Below, piece after piece: positions 1 through 8,130 of a DNA stretch of 64,000 bases. Under the pieces are notes generated by a model. It was not told where the DNA came from. It was given only the letters and a program-made list of their open reading frames with translations, and did no database searches. The stretch lies in assembly GCF_041897535.1 (NCBI RefSeq), contig NZ_CP169217.1, positions 3,162,001 through 3,226,000 on the forward strand, in the 5' to 3' direction. This DNA comes from Methylomicrobium lacus_A. Lineage in GTDB: Bacteria > Pseudomonadota > Gammaproteobacteria > Methylococcales > Methylomonadaceae. The position numbers and the translations under genes are program-made. Positions within the stretch are counted from its first letter, which is position 1, and every line of letters begins with the position of its first letter.

Positions 1-1
1 G

Positions 2-580
2 CAAATTCCGACCGTCGCGACCCGGCTTTTCGACGAGTGCGCCGGCTTTCCGGGGGAGAGCATCGTCAAGCCGATAGACGGCGCCGGCTGCGGCGACAGT
101 TACCTGCTTCGGGATGCGGACGGCTTCGAGCGGGCGGCCGGGCGGCTGCGGGGCGAAGGCCATTATATTATCCAGCCGCATATGCAGGGCGAGAAAACCA
201 GCCTTTCCTGTTTGTTCAAAAACGGACAGGCCTGGCTGTTGTCGGTCAATTTGCAGCAATTCGACATCGTCGATAATCAGTACCGGCTGTCCGCCATTCG
301 CGTCAATCATCGCTTTGATCCGAGCCCTTATCGGGACTTGGTCGCGCAGATCGCGAGCGCGGTGCCGGGCTTATGGGGCTACGCCGGCATCGACCTGATC
401 GAAACGCCAGGGCAAGCGCTGGTGCTGGAAATCAACCCTAGGTTGACGTCTTCCTTCGCGGGGCTGAATTCCGCCTTGGGGGTCAATGTCGCCGCGCTGG
501 TCTTGCAGCTATTGCATGGCGATCCGGTCATTCGGCGCGGCGCGAATCAAACGGTAACCGTTCAAATAGGACATCCATGA
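2..580 (+). CDS. ATP-grasp ligase, C1 cofactor (methylofuran/H4MPT) pathway, 5' end outside window
   Basis: The frame is open from the first bases, so the N-terminus lies outside the window. The 192 visible residues carry the ATP-grasp core: a VKPIDGAGCGDSYLL nucleotide-binding loop near the left edge and the metal/ATP-binding segment LVLEINPRLTSSFAGLN near the C-terminus. ATP-grasp proteins beside MfnF-like genes in methylotrophs belong to the tetrahydromethanopterin/methylofuran gene set; the archaeal relative MfnD joins glutamate to tyramine. The stop overlaps the next start by 4 bases, so the two genes are translationally coupled. The family is clear from motifs, but the exact substrate is inferred from the neighbour. 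Confidence 0.85.
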   Translation, partial: QIPTVATRLFDECAGFPGESIVKPIDGAGCGDSYLLRDADGFERAAGRLRGEGHYIIQPHMQGEKTSLSCLFKNGQAWLLSVNLQQFDIVDNQYRLSAIRVNHRFDPSPYRDLVAQIASAVPGLWGYAGIDLIETPGQALVLEINPRLTSSFAGLNSALGVNVAALVLQLLHGDPVIRRGANQTVTVQIGHP

Positions 581-1620
581 CAAATGAAATAATCGGCTGG
601 GACATCGGCGGCGCGCATGTCAAAGCCGCCGTATTGAACGGGCGAGGCGAATTGGCCGCGATCATGCAGAAGCCGTGCCCGTTGTGGCTGGGGCTCGATA
701 AACTCAGGGCGGCGGTGGCGGCGGTGATGAGCGAATTGCCGCCCGCGCCTTATTGCCATGCCATCACGATGACCGGCGAACTGGTCGATCTGTTTGAGGG
801 ACGCGATGACGGCGTCAAGACGATCATCGCGGCGATGAGCGAGCTTTTACCGGGCGCCGATCTTTTGCTTTATGCCGGCAAGCTGGGCTTTCTGAAGGCG
901 TCAGAGGTCGATCACAATCATTATGCCGCGATAGCGTCCGCAAACTGGCTGGCCAGCGCAAGTTATGCCGCGCAGCAAGTCGGCAGCGGCCTGTTCATCG
1001 ACATCGGCAGCACCACGACCGATATTTTGCCGTTCGATCGAGGCCGGGTAATCGCCGAAGGCTATACCGACTATGAGCGCTTGGTGGCGCAGGAGCTGAT
1101 CTACACCGGCATCGTCAGGTCGGCGGTGATGGCGATTGCGGACAGCGTCGAAGATCAGGGCCGGGAGGTCGGGCTGATGGCCGAATATTTCGCGACGATG
1201 GCCGATGTGTACCGGGTGACCGGCGAGTTGAACGAGGCGCACGACCAGGCCGACACGGCCGACGGCGCCGAAAAAACGGTGCTGGCGAGCGCCAGGCGGC
1301 TGTCGCGGATGATCGGCTGCGATTTCGATCCCAAAGATCTGTCGCGCTGGCAAGGATTGGCCGAAAACCTGCGGCAGAAGCAATTGGATAAGATTCAACG
1401 CGGCATTGAAAAACAATTGGCGCGAGGCGGGCTTGCCGCGCCGAGTCCGTTCGTCGGAGCGGGCGTGGGGCGCTTTTTGGTCAGGCGGCTTGCCGACAAG
1501 ATCGGGCATCCTTATCTCGATTTCTCGGCCTTATTCCCGGCCGTTCTCAATGCAAACGGCATGACCGCCGCCGATTGCGCGCCGGCGGTCGCGGTCGCCT
1601 GCTTATCCCAAGCGGCTTGA
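577..1620 (+). CDS. MfnF-like H4MPT-linked C1 transfer pathway protein (hydantoinase/oxoprolinase fold)
   Basis: This 347-residue protein starts IIGWDIGGAHVKAA, the phosphate-1 loop of the ASKHA (actin/Hsp70/hydantoinase A) fold. It has a second loop at FIDIGSTTTDILP near residue 140. That pattern and length match the bacterial family annotated as H4MPT-linked C1 transfer pathway protein. Archaeal MfnF couples a furan precursor to glutamyl-tyramine during methanofuran synthesis, and bacterial methylotrophs make the related methylofuran. The ATG overlaps the upstream ATP-grasp stop (ATGA). The family is certain; the precise reaction in this organism is inferred. It is the strongest single indicator of a C1-oxidising host. 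Confidence 0.88.
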   Translation: MTNEIIGWDIGGAHVKAAVLNGRGELAAIMQKPCPLWLGLDKLRAAVAAVMSELPPAPYCHAITMTGELVDLFEGRDDGVKTIIAAMSELLPGADLLLYAGKLGFLKASEVDHNHYAAIASANWLASASYAAQQVGSGLFIDIGSTTTDILPFDRGRVIAEGYTDYERLVAQELIYTGIVRSAVMAIADSVEDQGREVGLMAEYFATMADVYRVTGELNEAHDQADTADGAEKTVLASARRLSRMIGCDFDPKDLSRWQGLAENLRQKQLDKIQRGIEKQLARGGLAAPSPFVGAGVGRFLVRRLADKIGHPYLDFSALFPAVLNANGMTAADCAPAVAVACLSQAA

Positions 1621-1661
1621 CGGCGCTTAGGGTTCAATTCCCTCTGCGCCTGGCCTAATCA

Positions 1662-1689
1662 CGCTTAGGATTTCGTCAAAATCAACTTC
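1662..1689. repeat. Left terminal inverted repeat of the ISAzo13-type element
   Basis: It begins CGCTTAGGATTTCGTC and continues into AAAATCAACTTC. The reverse complement of 2793-2820 reads CGTTTAGGATTCGCTC and then AAAAATAACTTC, so about 22 of 28 positions agree. Confidence 0.7.
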
Positions 1690-1751
1690 ACTAAATGAAA
1701 GCGAATTGGCGGATAATAACACGCCATCGACAACGCAAATCTCAACAGGAC

Positions 1752-2781
1752 ATGATTGGTTACGAGCCCGCAATAGAAGTCAAAATGCAACGCCTTTTTG
1801 CGAGCCTATCCGAGAAAGATAGGCGCCGCTATGCCGGCATAGAAACCGCCAAGCTGGGGCATGGCGGCATTGATTATATCGCCCGGCTATTTGCCCTGGA
1901 CCCCAAGACCATCCGCCGGAGCCAGTTGGAACTCGACGCGACCGATGACCCGGCAGCGGATCGGGTCCGAAAAAAAAGGTGGGGGCCGGAAAACGGCGCT
2001 TGAGCAATCAGCGCAGTTGGAGACTCACTTTCTCGGCCTGTTGACGGACTTCACCGCCGGCGACCCGATACCCGCAAGGGGCACAAGTGCGCGAAGGCGT
2101 CTTGTGGACGAATCTGTCGTGTGGCGAAATCAGTCGGCGCTTGGCCGCGAAAGCGACGCCGGTCAGCCCGAATACGGTGCGCAAGCTGTTGAATACACAC
2201 AGGCGCCGGTCGACACCCTGGATCATGACTTTCCCAGCGCCGGCAGCGGGAAATTGATCCCGCATGGCCTCTATGATTTGGCGAGGAACGAAGGCACGAT
2301 ACACCTCAACACCAGCCACGATACCAGCGAATTGTGCTGCGCCAGTATTGCCCAATGGTGGCAACGCCACGGCAGTCGGCATTATCCCGAAGCGCGCAGG
2401 TTACTTATCCTCTGCGATGGCGGCGGCAGTAATGCCGCCAATCGCCATGTGTTCAAGGAAGCGTTGCAGGCGCTGGCGACTCAGTTGGGGCTGGAAATTC
2501 GCATTGCGCATTATCCGCCGTATTGCTCAAAACACAATCCGATTGAGCATCGCCTGTTTCCGCACATCACCCGTGCCTGCCAGGGCGTCGTCTTTCATTC
2601 GCTCGCCATTGCCAAGCGCTTCATGGAACAGGCAAGAACTTCCACCGGATTGAAGGTCACGGTGGAGGTGTTGGCGGGTGTTTACGAGACCGGGAAAAAA
2701 TGCGCCGCGGATTTTCTCGAAAACATCAGGATCGTTTTTGATGAACATCTTCCTCGTTGGAATTATCGGGCTTTTCCGTAG
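1752..2781 (+). pseudogene. ISAzo13-family transposase, frameshifted and internally deleted
   Basis: The recognisable protein is spread over all three forward frames. The N-terminal part (LGHGGIDYIARLFALDPKTIRR) is read from an ATG at 1752. Near an A-run at about 1975 the reading continues one frame over (GGGRKTALEQ). From about 2075 to 2200 a third frame holds the helix-turn-helix-like WTNLSCGEISRRLA and SPNTVRKLL. After about 2220 the second frame resumes with the catalytic half: HDFPSAGSGKLIPHGLYDL, the conserved LLILCDGGGSN, and SKHNPIEHRLFPHI. Compared with what I know of the family, roughly 70 residues between SPNTVRKLL and HDFP are missing. The gene is inactive. Confidence 0.85.
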
Positions 2782-2792
2782 GGGGATTTCGG

Positions 2793-2820
2793 GAAGTTAT
2801 TTTTGAGCGAATCCTAAACG
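2793..2820. repeat. Right terminal inverted repeat of the ISAzo13-type element
   Basis: It ends GAGCGAATCCTAAACG, the imperfect reverse complement of the left repeat at 1662-1689. The truncated moxR reading frame begins one base beyond it, at 2822. Confidence 0.7.
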
Positions 2821-2821
2821 G

Positions 2822-3000
2822 ATGAGCGAAAGTTTGAACGACCTGTTGGCCGCCGCCAACCAAATCATCCTCGGCAAGGACCGGCAAATCCGTTTGGCCG
2901 TGTGCTGCCTGCTTGCAAAAGGCCATTTGCTGATCGAGGATGTGCCGGGCGTTGGCAAGACGACCTTGGCGCATACGCTGGCGCGGCTGTTCGTTTTGAA
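2822..3000 (+). pseudogene. MoxR-family AAA+ ATPase, 5' fragment only
   Basis: The first roughly 58 codons are a normal MoxR N-terminus, with GKDRQIRLAVCCLLAKGHLL followed by the Walker A region IEDVPGVGKTTLAHTLARLF. Homology then stops abruptly near base 3000. MoxR proteins are about 300-330 residues, so Walker B, the sensor motifs and the lid are all missing. The frame stays open to 3208 but that extension does not look like MoxR. A different frame at 3013-3189 reads FRRRMAKEGIRIRPTALW and may be the tail of another lost gene. The fragment directly adjoins the decayed insertion sequence, which suggests deletion after insertion. Confidence 0.75.
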
Positions 3001-3220
3001 TTCTCAGCGTAAGCCGAAGATTTCGAAGTCAGGCTGTACAAGAGTTTCCGTCGCAGAATGGCCAAGGAGGGTATTCGAATTCGTCCAACTGCGCTATGGT
3101 CGATCTTGTCCGGAGGGTGGTATCAGCCAACTGAAAAAACGGATAAAGGCGATTTTCCCTTGGATGCCCTTTCAATTTCCGCAAGATAAGGTTCGTTACA
3201 GAAAATAAGCTACATTTGTG

Positions 3221-3248
3221 TTGGACTGCGTAGTTTTTTTGCTAAACT
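3221..3248 (+). promoter_or_regulatory. Probable sigma70 promoter of crp
   Basis: TTGGAC at 3221-3226 and TAAACT at 3243-3248 are separated by 16 bases and end about 50 bases before the crp ATG. The match is reasonable; there is no transcript evidence. Confidence 0.5.
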
Positions 3249-3299
3249 CGACACAGTAGAAAACCCTTTTCAGCAAGGATCGCCGCGGACGAGAGCATC

Positions 3300-3953
3300 A
3301 TGTTAAAAAACACACCGGTATCGAACCAAGAGGCACTGAACGCATTTTTGCAGTTGTGTCATAAAAAGAAATATCCCGCCAAGGCGACCGTGATCCGGCC
3401 CGGCGATGTCGGCGATCGGCTGTATTTCATTATCGAAGGCTCGGTCAGTATTTGCGCCGAAGACGAAGAAGGCAACCAGGAGATCATCCTGGCCTATCTG
3501 AACAAAAATGAGTTTATCGGCGAAGTCGGTGTTTTCAAAGGCACCGAGGTGAGGAAAGTCAGCGTAAAAACGCGTAGCCCGTGCCATTTGGCCGAGATCG
3601 GCTATGACCGCTTCAAACAGGTGTTGAAAAAGGAGCTCTTGGATTATGCGCCGGACCTGCTTTATCTGTTGGGGGACCAATTGGCGTCGCGCTTACTGAT
3701 GACCAGCCGCAAGTTTTGCGATCTGGCTTTCATGGATGTGGAAGGAAGGATCGCGCGGACTTTGCTCGATTTGAGCAAACAGCCCGACGCGATTACGCAT
3801 CCGGACGGGATGCAGTTGCATATTACCCGCCAGGAAATCGGCCGCTTGGTCGGCTGTTCAAGGGAGATGGCCGGGCGCGTGTTGAAGGAGCTGGAGGAAA
3901 AAGAATTGATCAGCGCGCACGGCAAGACGATCGTGGTGTTCGGGACCCGCTAA
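3300..3953 (+). CDS. crp: cAMP receptor protein (CRP/Vfr) transcription regulator
   Basis: This 217-residue protein aligns over its full length with E. coli CRP as I remember it. Residues 1-130 form the cyclic-nucleotide domain with the FIGEVGVF phosphate cassette at 72-79, and MTS near residue 136 matches the Thr/Ser pair that contacts cAMP. The C-terminus is a winged helix with recognition helix CSREMAGRVLKELEE, keeping the Arg, Glu and Arg that read TGTGA half-sites, then ISAHGKTIVVFGTR. One difference stands out: the position of E. coli Ser83, next to the cAMP-binding Arg (R85 here), is Lys86. Assignment to CRP/Vfr rather than FNR is firm because no N-terminal cysteine cluster exists. Confidence 0.93.
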   Translation: MLKNTPVSNQEALNAFLQLCHKKKYPAKATVIRPGDVGDRLYFIIEGSVSICAEDEEGNQEIILAYLNKNEFIGEVGVFKGTEVRKVSVKTRSPCHLAEIGYDRFKQVLKKELLDYAPDLLYLLGDQLASRLLMTSRKFCDLAFMDVEGRIARTLLDLSKQPDAITHPDGMQLHITRQEIGRLVGCSREMAGRVLKELEEKELISAHGKTIVVFGTR

Positions 3954-3991
3954 GGGGGCTTATCCAAAGCAATTTTCTCGTTGCATTCGCA

Positions 3992-5389
3992 TCAACCCGG
4001 CGGCAATAGCTTGCCGGGATTCAGTATCCCGTTCGGATCGAATTGACGTTTGATCGCACGCATCAGTTCGAGCGCATTCGCGTCCAGTTCACGGTCGATA
4101 AAATCGCGTTTTTCCAGGCCGACGCCGTGCTCGCCGGACAATGTGCCGCGTAGCGCCAGAACCAGTGTAAACACCCCATCGAGGCAGTCTTGCGCCTTCC
4201 GACTTTGTTCCGGGCTGTTAGGGTTCAGCAATAAATTCACATGAATATTGCCGTTGCCGGCGTGGCCGAAGTTGATGATCGGCAGTTTGTATTTGGCCGA
4301 TAGCCGATTGAGTCCCTCGATCAACTCGGGAATCGCGGTGACCGGCACGACCACGTCTTCGTTGATTTTTTTCGGAGCGATCTTGCGCAGGGCCGGGGCC
4401 AGGGCCTTGCGGGTTTGCCAGAGCGCTTCGACTTCCTGCCGGGTGGCGGCGATGCGAAGGTCGAGCAGGCCGTCGTTGCGTGCGGCTTCGGCAACCTTGG
4501 CGGCGGCGCTGTCCAATCCTTCGCGGGGACCGTCGACTTCGATCATCAGCAGGGCACCAGCCTGTGCGGGCAGGTCGCAGGCGGAATGGCCGCGGATCAT
4601 CGCGATCGCGTTGCCGTCGATGAATTCGAGCGCGCACGGCACGATCGGCTGCGCCATGATCTTTGACACGGCTTCCGCCGCATCCAGCACGCTTCGGTAG
4701 ACGGCCCTGAGGGTCTGGGTCGCTTCCGGCAGCGGCGTCAGTTTCAAGGTCGCTTCGGTGATGATCGCGAGCGTGCCTTCCGAGCCCAGCAGCAGGCGCG
4801 TCAAATCGTAGCCGACCACGCCCTTGCTGGTGCGGACGCCGGTGCGGATTTCGAGGCCCGCGCCGGTGACCGCGCGCAGGCCCAGCGTATTCTCGCGTGG
4901 CGTGCCGTATTTAACCGCGCGCGGCCCCGCCGCATTGCAGGCCAGATTGCCGCCGAGGCTGCAATAGGCCGCGCTGGTCGGGTCGGGCGGCCAGAAAAAG
5001 CCTCGGCTGCCGGCAATTGCCTGCACTTCCTCGTTGGTCAGGCCAGGCTCGACGATCAGGTAGCGGTTCTCTGGCGAAAATTCGAGCACCTTCTTCATCC
5101 GTTCGAGCGACAAGACCAGTCCGCCCTGAAGCGGAACGGTCGCGCCGACGGTGTTGGTGCCGCGCCCGCGCGCGGTCAACGGAATTCGGTATTGGTTGCA
5201 GGCGTCGACGATTCGGGCGACTTGCTCATGGCAGGCCGGGAACGCGACCGCTTGTGGCAGGGAGTGGCGGCGGCTGTTGTCGTAGCCGTAGGCCCAGCAG
5301 TCTTCGGGGCGGGTCAGAACGGCCTTCGGCGGCAGGATAGCTCGGAGCCGGGACAAAAATCCGGCCGCCAATTCGGGGCGCTTATCCAC
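3992..5389 (-). CDS. FAD-linked 2-hydroxyacid oxidase/dehydrogenase (GlcD/D-lactate dehydrogenase type)
   Basis: The 465 residues have the vanillyl-alcohol-oxidase arrangement. The N-terminal FAD domain has IPLTARGRGTNTVGATVPLQ, then PPDPTSAAYCSLGGNLACN and GVVGYDLTRLLLGSEGTLAI. The C-terminal FAD-oxidase domain has the metal/substrate histidines in FGHAGNGNIHVNLL and SGEHGVGLEKRDFI, ending PNGILNPGKL. Such enzymes oxidise D-lactate, glycolate or D-2-hydroxyglutarate and pass electrons to a membrane acceptor. No glcE or glcF partner is adjacent, so a single-subunit D-lactate-type enzyme is more likely than glycolate oxidase. It is read in the same direction as the SIS gene 18 bases upstream. 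Confidence 0.85.
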   Translation of the reverse strand: MDKRPELAAGFLSRLRAILPPKAVLTRPEDCWAYGYDNSRRHSLPQAVAFPACHEQVARIVDACNQYRIPLTARGRGTNTVGATVPLQGGLVLSLERMKKVLEFSPENRYLIVEPGLTNEEVQAIAGSRGFFWPPDPTSAAYCSLGGNLACNAAGPRAVKYGTPRENTLGLRAVTGAGLEIRTGVRTSKGVVGYDLTRLLLGSEGTLAIITEATLKLTPLPEATQTLRAVYRSVLDAAEAVSKIMAQPIVPCALEFIDGNAIAMIRGHSACDLPAQAGALLMIEVDGPREGLDSAAAKVAEAARNDGLLDLRIAATRQEVEALWQTRKALAPALRKIAPKKINEDVVVPVTAIPELIEGLNRLSAKYKLPIINFGHAGNGNIHVNLLLNPNSPEQSRKAQDCLDGVFTLVLALRGTLSGEHGVGLEKRDFIDRELDANALELMRAIKRQFDPNGILNPGKLLPPG

Positions 5390-5407
5390 GGCCGCGGCGC
5401 AGACTGA

Positions 5408-5995
5408 TCAGCCGCCGAAGATTTGGTAGTCGATCAGGTCGCATAGGCAGTGCGTGATCATCAGGTGGGTTTCCAGGACGTGCGCGGCGGAGTTCGACGG
5501 CACGCGCAGCTCCAGGTCGTTCTCACGCAACAGCGGCGCGATGCTGCCGCCATCCTGGCCGGTCAGCGCGATTACCGCAATATCCTTGTCGTGCGCGCTG
5601 TTGACCGCTTTCAGGGTATTCGCGGAATGGCCGCCGATCGTATAAACCACCAGGATGTCGCCGCTGTGGCCGAGGGCCCGGAGCGGCTTGGCGAAAACGT
5701 CGTCGTATTGCATGTCGTTCGCGATCGCGGTCAGCATGGTCATGCCGGTGCCGAGCGCAATCGCCGGCAGCGAGGGGCGGTCGCGTTCATAACGATTGAC
5801 CAGCGAGGCGGCCAGCAATTGTGCGTTGTTGGCCGAACCGCCGTTGCCGCAGGCCAGGATTTTATTGTCGTTGAGCAGTGCATGAACGAGGCGTTGCGAG
5901 GCGAAGCCGATCAGCTCGGACAGATTGGCCAGCGCTTCCTGCTGGGTATGGATGCTGTTCGTGAAATGGTTGATGACGCGTTCTTGTAAAATCAT
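5408..5995 (-). CDS. diaA: SIS-domain protein, DiaA/GmhA family
   Basis: The 195 residues form one sugar-isomerase (SIS) domain. ILACGNGGSANNAQLLAASL (about residues 46-65) is the phosphosugar-binding loop and LVVYTIGGHSANTL the second loop. Two functions share this fold: sedoheptulose-7-phosphate isomerase (GmhA, LPS heptose) and DiaA, which binds DnaA to time replication initiation. The neighbourhood of yraN and rsmI is the classic diaA setting in gammaproteobacteria, which favours DiaA. The GmhA activity cannot be excluded because I cannot check every catalytic residue. It is nine bases downstream of yraN and probably in one operon with it. Confidence 0.8.
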   Translation of the reverse strand: MILQERVINHFTNSIHTQQEALANLSELIGFASQRLVHALLNDNKILACGNGGSANNAQLLAASLVNRYERDRPSLPAIALGTGMTMLTAIANDMQYDDVFAKPLRALGHSGDILVVYTIGGHSANTLKAVNSAHDKDIAVIALTGQDGGSIAPLLRENDLELRVPSNSAAHVLETHLMITHCLCDLIDYQIFGG

Positions 5996-6004
5996 GTGCG
6001 GGTC

Positions 6005-6403
6005 TTACGATGAAAAGGCATTGGGTATCCACTCGATGCCGCCGTCGCCACTGATCGCCACCACGTCGAAGCGAAGCGGACAGTCGAGTTTTTGCTTGGA
6101 TAAATACACCTGGGTCGCGGCTATTATACGCGATTGCTTGTTGCGGGTGATGCTTTCCAGGGCGCTGCCGTATTGGCTCGATTGGCGGAACCTGACTTCG
6201 ACGATTACCAGCGTTCGGCCGTCCTTCATGATCAGATCCAGTTCGCCGTGCTTGCAGCGAAAGTTCCGGCCTACCGGCGTCAGGCCCTTGTCGAGCAGGA
6301 ATTGCCGGGCCTTATCTTCCGCAGCATTGCCGCGCACGAGGTGGGGCGCCTTGGCGGGAATGCCGGCGAGCAGGGTCAACAGCGAGGTTTTATTATGCTT
6401 CAT
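6005..6403 (-). CDS. yraN: YraN/UPF0102 family nuclease-fold protein
   Basis: This 132-residue protein has the UPF0102 signature: GNAAEDKARQFLLDKGL, then RNFRCKHGELDLIMKDGRTL and VIVEVRFRQSSQYGSALESI. These give the E-x-D...ExR/K core of a restriction-endonuclease-like fold. The cellular role is unknown. It stands between diaA on the same strand and divergent rsmI, an arrangement conserved from E. coli to pseudomonads. The roughly 120 bases before rsmI should hold both promoters. Confidence 0.9.
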   Translation of the reverse strand: MKHNKTSLLTLLAGIPAKAPHLVRGNAAEDKARQFLLDKGLTPVGRNFRCKHGELDLIMKDGRTLVIVEVRFRQSSQYGSALESITRNKQSRIIAATQVYLSKQKLDCPLRFDVVAISGDGGIEWIPNAFSS

Positions 6404-6522
6404 GAAGTCAAAGGTTGGGTTGCGGCGGGTTATAATCCCGTACTTTGAAGATTAACCAGCATTTCAGCAAGCAGGCGGCGATTTTGGCACAGTTTTTCCG
6501 GTCTGTCTTGATGGGAGCTTTG

Positions 6523-7407
6523 ATGGATGGATGCATGATCAGCGAATGTGGCAAATTGTATGTGGTAGCAACTCCGATAGGGAATCTCGGCGACATCAGT
6601 TACCGGGCCGTGGAAACGCTGCGGCGGGTCGATCTGATCGCGGCCGAGGATACCCGGCATATCAAGACCCTGTTGCAACATTATGGCATCAATCAGAAAG
6701 TCATCTCGCTGCATCAGCATAATGAAGAGCGCGCCTCGGCGGATTTGCTCGAAAAACTGCGTGCGGGCCTGTCGATTGCGCTGGTGTCTGATGCGGGGAC
6801 GCCGTTGGTCAGCGATCCCGGCATGCCGCTGGTGCGGATGGTCAGGGATGCCGGCATCGAGGTTTCGCCGCTGCCGGGGGCCTGTGCGTTGATCGCGGCC
6901 CTATCGGCGGCGGGCTTGCCGACTGCGCGGTTTACATTTGAAGGTTTCGCGCCGAGAACGTCGGCGGAAAGAAAGTCTTTTTTCAAGGCCAAGGCCGCAT
7001 CCCCCGATACCTGGATTTTTTATGAGTCCTGCCACCGCGTGCTGGCGTCCTTGCGGGACATGGGCGAGGTGCTGCCGAAGGATCGCCAGATCGTGATCGC
7101 GAGGGAGCTGACCAAGCTGCATGAAACGATCGTCAAAACCACGCTGGCCGAGGCGCAGGCCTTGGTCGAAACCGATCCGAATATGCAGAAAGGCGAATTT
7201 GTGATCATTGTCGAAGGGGCGCCGAAAGAGGATCTGCGGGCCGAGATTTCGGCAGAGCAGCAAAGAGTGCTCGAGATTTTGCTGCAAGACTGTTCGGTTT
7301 CAACCGCCGTTGCACTGGCGGTCGAGATCACCGGGGCGCGCAAGAAAGCGTTATATCAGGCGGCTTTGGCTATTGGTTCGGAAAAAGGGGGCAACTGGCG
7401 GAGTTAA
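6523..7407 (+). CDS. rsmI: 16S rRNA (cytidine1402-2'-O)-methyltransferase RsmI
   Basis: RsmI 2'-O-methylates C1402 in the ribosomal P-site using SAM. The protein opens with GKLYVVATPIGNLGDISYRA and then IAAEDTRHIKTLL, VSDAGTPLVSDPG and LPGACALIAALSAAGLP, the tetrapyrrole-methylase-fold SAM site typical of RsmI. I chose the ATG at 6523 (294 residues) because GGGAG lies five bases upstream. In-frame ATGs at 6445 and 6511 would add residues that the family does not have and lack a ribosome site. It diverges from yraN and is followed by the RNase P RNA gene. Confidence 0.92.
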   Translation: MDGCMISECGKLYVVATPIGNLGDISYRAVETLRRVDLIAAEDTRHIKTLLQHYGINQKVISLHQHNEERASADLLEKLRAGLSIALVSDAGTPLVSDPGMPLVRMVRDAGIEVSPLPGACALIAALSAAGLPTARFTFEGFAPRTSAERKSFFKAKAASPDTWIFYESCHRVLASLRDMGEVLPKDRQIVIARELTKLHETIVKTTLAEAQALVETDPNMQKGEFVIIVEGAPKEDLRAEISAEQQRVLEILLQDCSVSTAVALAVEITGARKKALYQAALAIGSEKGGNWRS

Positions 7408-7419
7408 TCATTTATATTC

Positions 7420-7447
7420 TTCGATTATGACAGTATTGTGATACACT
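7420..7447 (+). promoter_or_regulatory. Probable promoter of the RNase P RNA gene
   Basis: TTCGAT at 7420-7425 and TACACT at 7442-7447 are 16 bases apart. The predicted RNA starts at 7453, about six bases after the -10 box, which is the expected spacing. Confidence 0.5.
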
Positions 7448-7452
7448 ATGCG

Positions 7453-7856
7453 CTGAAAGAGTCGGCTGGGCAGTCGCTGTTTCATCGTAATGATGGAATG
7501 GAGGAAAGTCCGGGCTCCATAGGGCAGGGCGCCAGGTAACGCCTGGGAGGCGCGAGTCTACGGAAAGTGCCACAGAAAATATACCGCCCATCTTCTAAAT
7601 TTCCTGAAATTTTTGACCCCTGTCAAGGCTTCAGGAAATTTAGGGGCTGGGTAAGGGTGAAAAGGTGCGGTAAGAGCGCACCGCGTCTCTGGTAACAGAG
7701 GCGGCATGGAAAACCCCGCCCGGAGCAAGATCAAATAGAGGAACAAACGCGCGGCCCGCGCGGTTCCTGGGTAGATTGCTTGAGTTGCAAGGTGACTTGC
7801 AACCTAGATGAATGGCTGTTCAAGACAGAACCCGGCTTACAGGCTGACTCTTTCAG
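7453..7856 (+). ncRNA. rnpB: RNase P RNA, bacterial class A
   Basis: This is the catalytic RNA that trims tRNA 5' leaders. Conserved blocks are plain: GAGGAAAGTCCGGGCTCCAT (7501-7520), AGGGCAGGGCGCCAGGTAAC, GTAAGGGTGAAAAGGTGCGG, TAAGAGCGCACCGCG, CCCGGAGCAAGATCAAATAG and the 3' segment GACAGAACCCGGCTTA. The ends come from helix P1: CTGAAAGAGTCGGCT at 7453 pairs with GGCTGACTCTTTCAG ending at 7856. Compared with E. coli the P12 arm (about 7594-7644) is enlarged into a strong hairpin with stem CTAAATTTCCTGAA. A T-rich stretch follows. Confidence 0.96.
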
Positions 7857-8130
7857 TTTTTATTTTCCTTTCTTCTTTGGGTTAACCCAAACGTTCAAGC
7901 TTCATCCTTTTTTATATCGATCCTTCCTTTCCTGCGTTCTTTCCTCCGGATTGTCGATTTTTTCGGCCGCGTATCTATTTTTAAGCATTTCTAAAGTAAT
8001 TTCTTATTGTTCGCTTATAACCTTCTGATACAAAAAAATTATTTTTTGTCCTGCCGTTTTTCATTCTGGCGTTCGAATGCGCTCTCTGTAAGTCATTGTC
8101 AAAAAAGAAAGAAATTTGTGATAAAGGCTC
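7857..8130. other. Non-coding stretch between rnpB and the mraZ promoter
   Basis: It is A+T-rich compared with its surroundings, with many T-runs just after rnpB that may end that transcript. I see no plausible gene, tRNA or repeat in it. Confidence 0.5.

Larger units (their letters stand above)
1662..2820 (+). mobile_element. Decayed ISAzo13-family insertion sequence
   Basis: A unit of about 1.16 kb is bounded by imperfect inverted repeats (1662-1689 and 2793-2820) and contains a broken ISAzo13-type transposase. The element lies between the C1 cofactor genes and a truncated moxR whose ATG follows the right repeat by one base. No convincing target duplication is visible next to the repeats. 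The interrupted transposase means the copy cannot move on its own. Confidence 0.75.

Noticed and set aside
1622..1650. tRNA-like 3' end after the MfnF-like gene (AGGGTTCAATTCCCT flanked by GGCGC and GCGCC)
   Set aside because: It resembles a T-arm, but the acceptor and anticodon arms and a CCA end are missing. A simple imperfect hairpin explains it as well, and no T-run follows.
1971..1980. Programmed frameshifting at the A-run in the ISAzo13 transposase
   Set aside because: The frame change needed is +1, further frame changes follow and internal residues are lost, so simple decay is the better explanation.
3992..5389. Glycolate oxidase subunit GlcD
   Set aside because: The domain fits, but no glcE or glcF gene is adjacent, so the specific name was not used.
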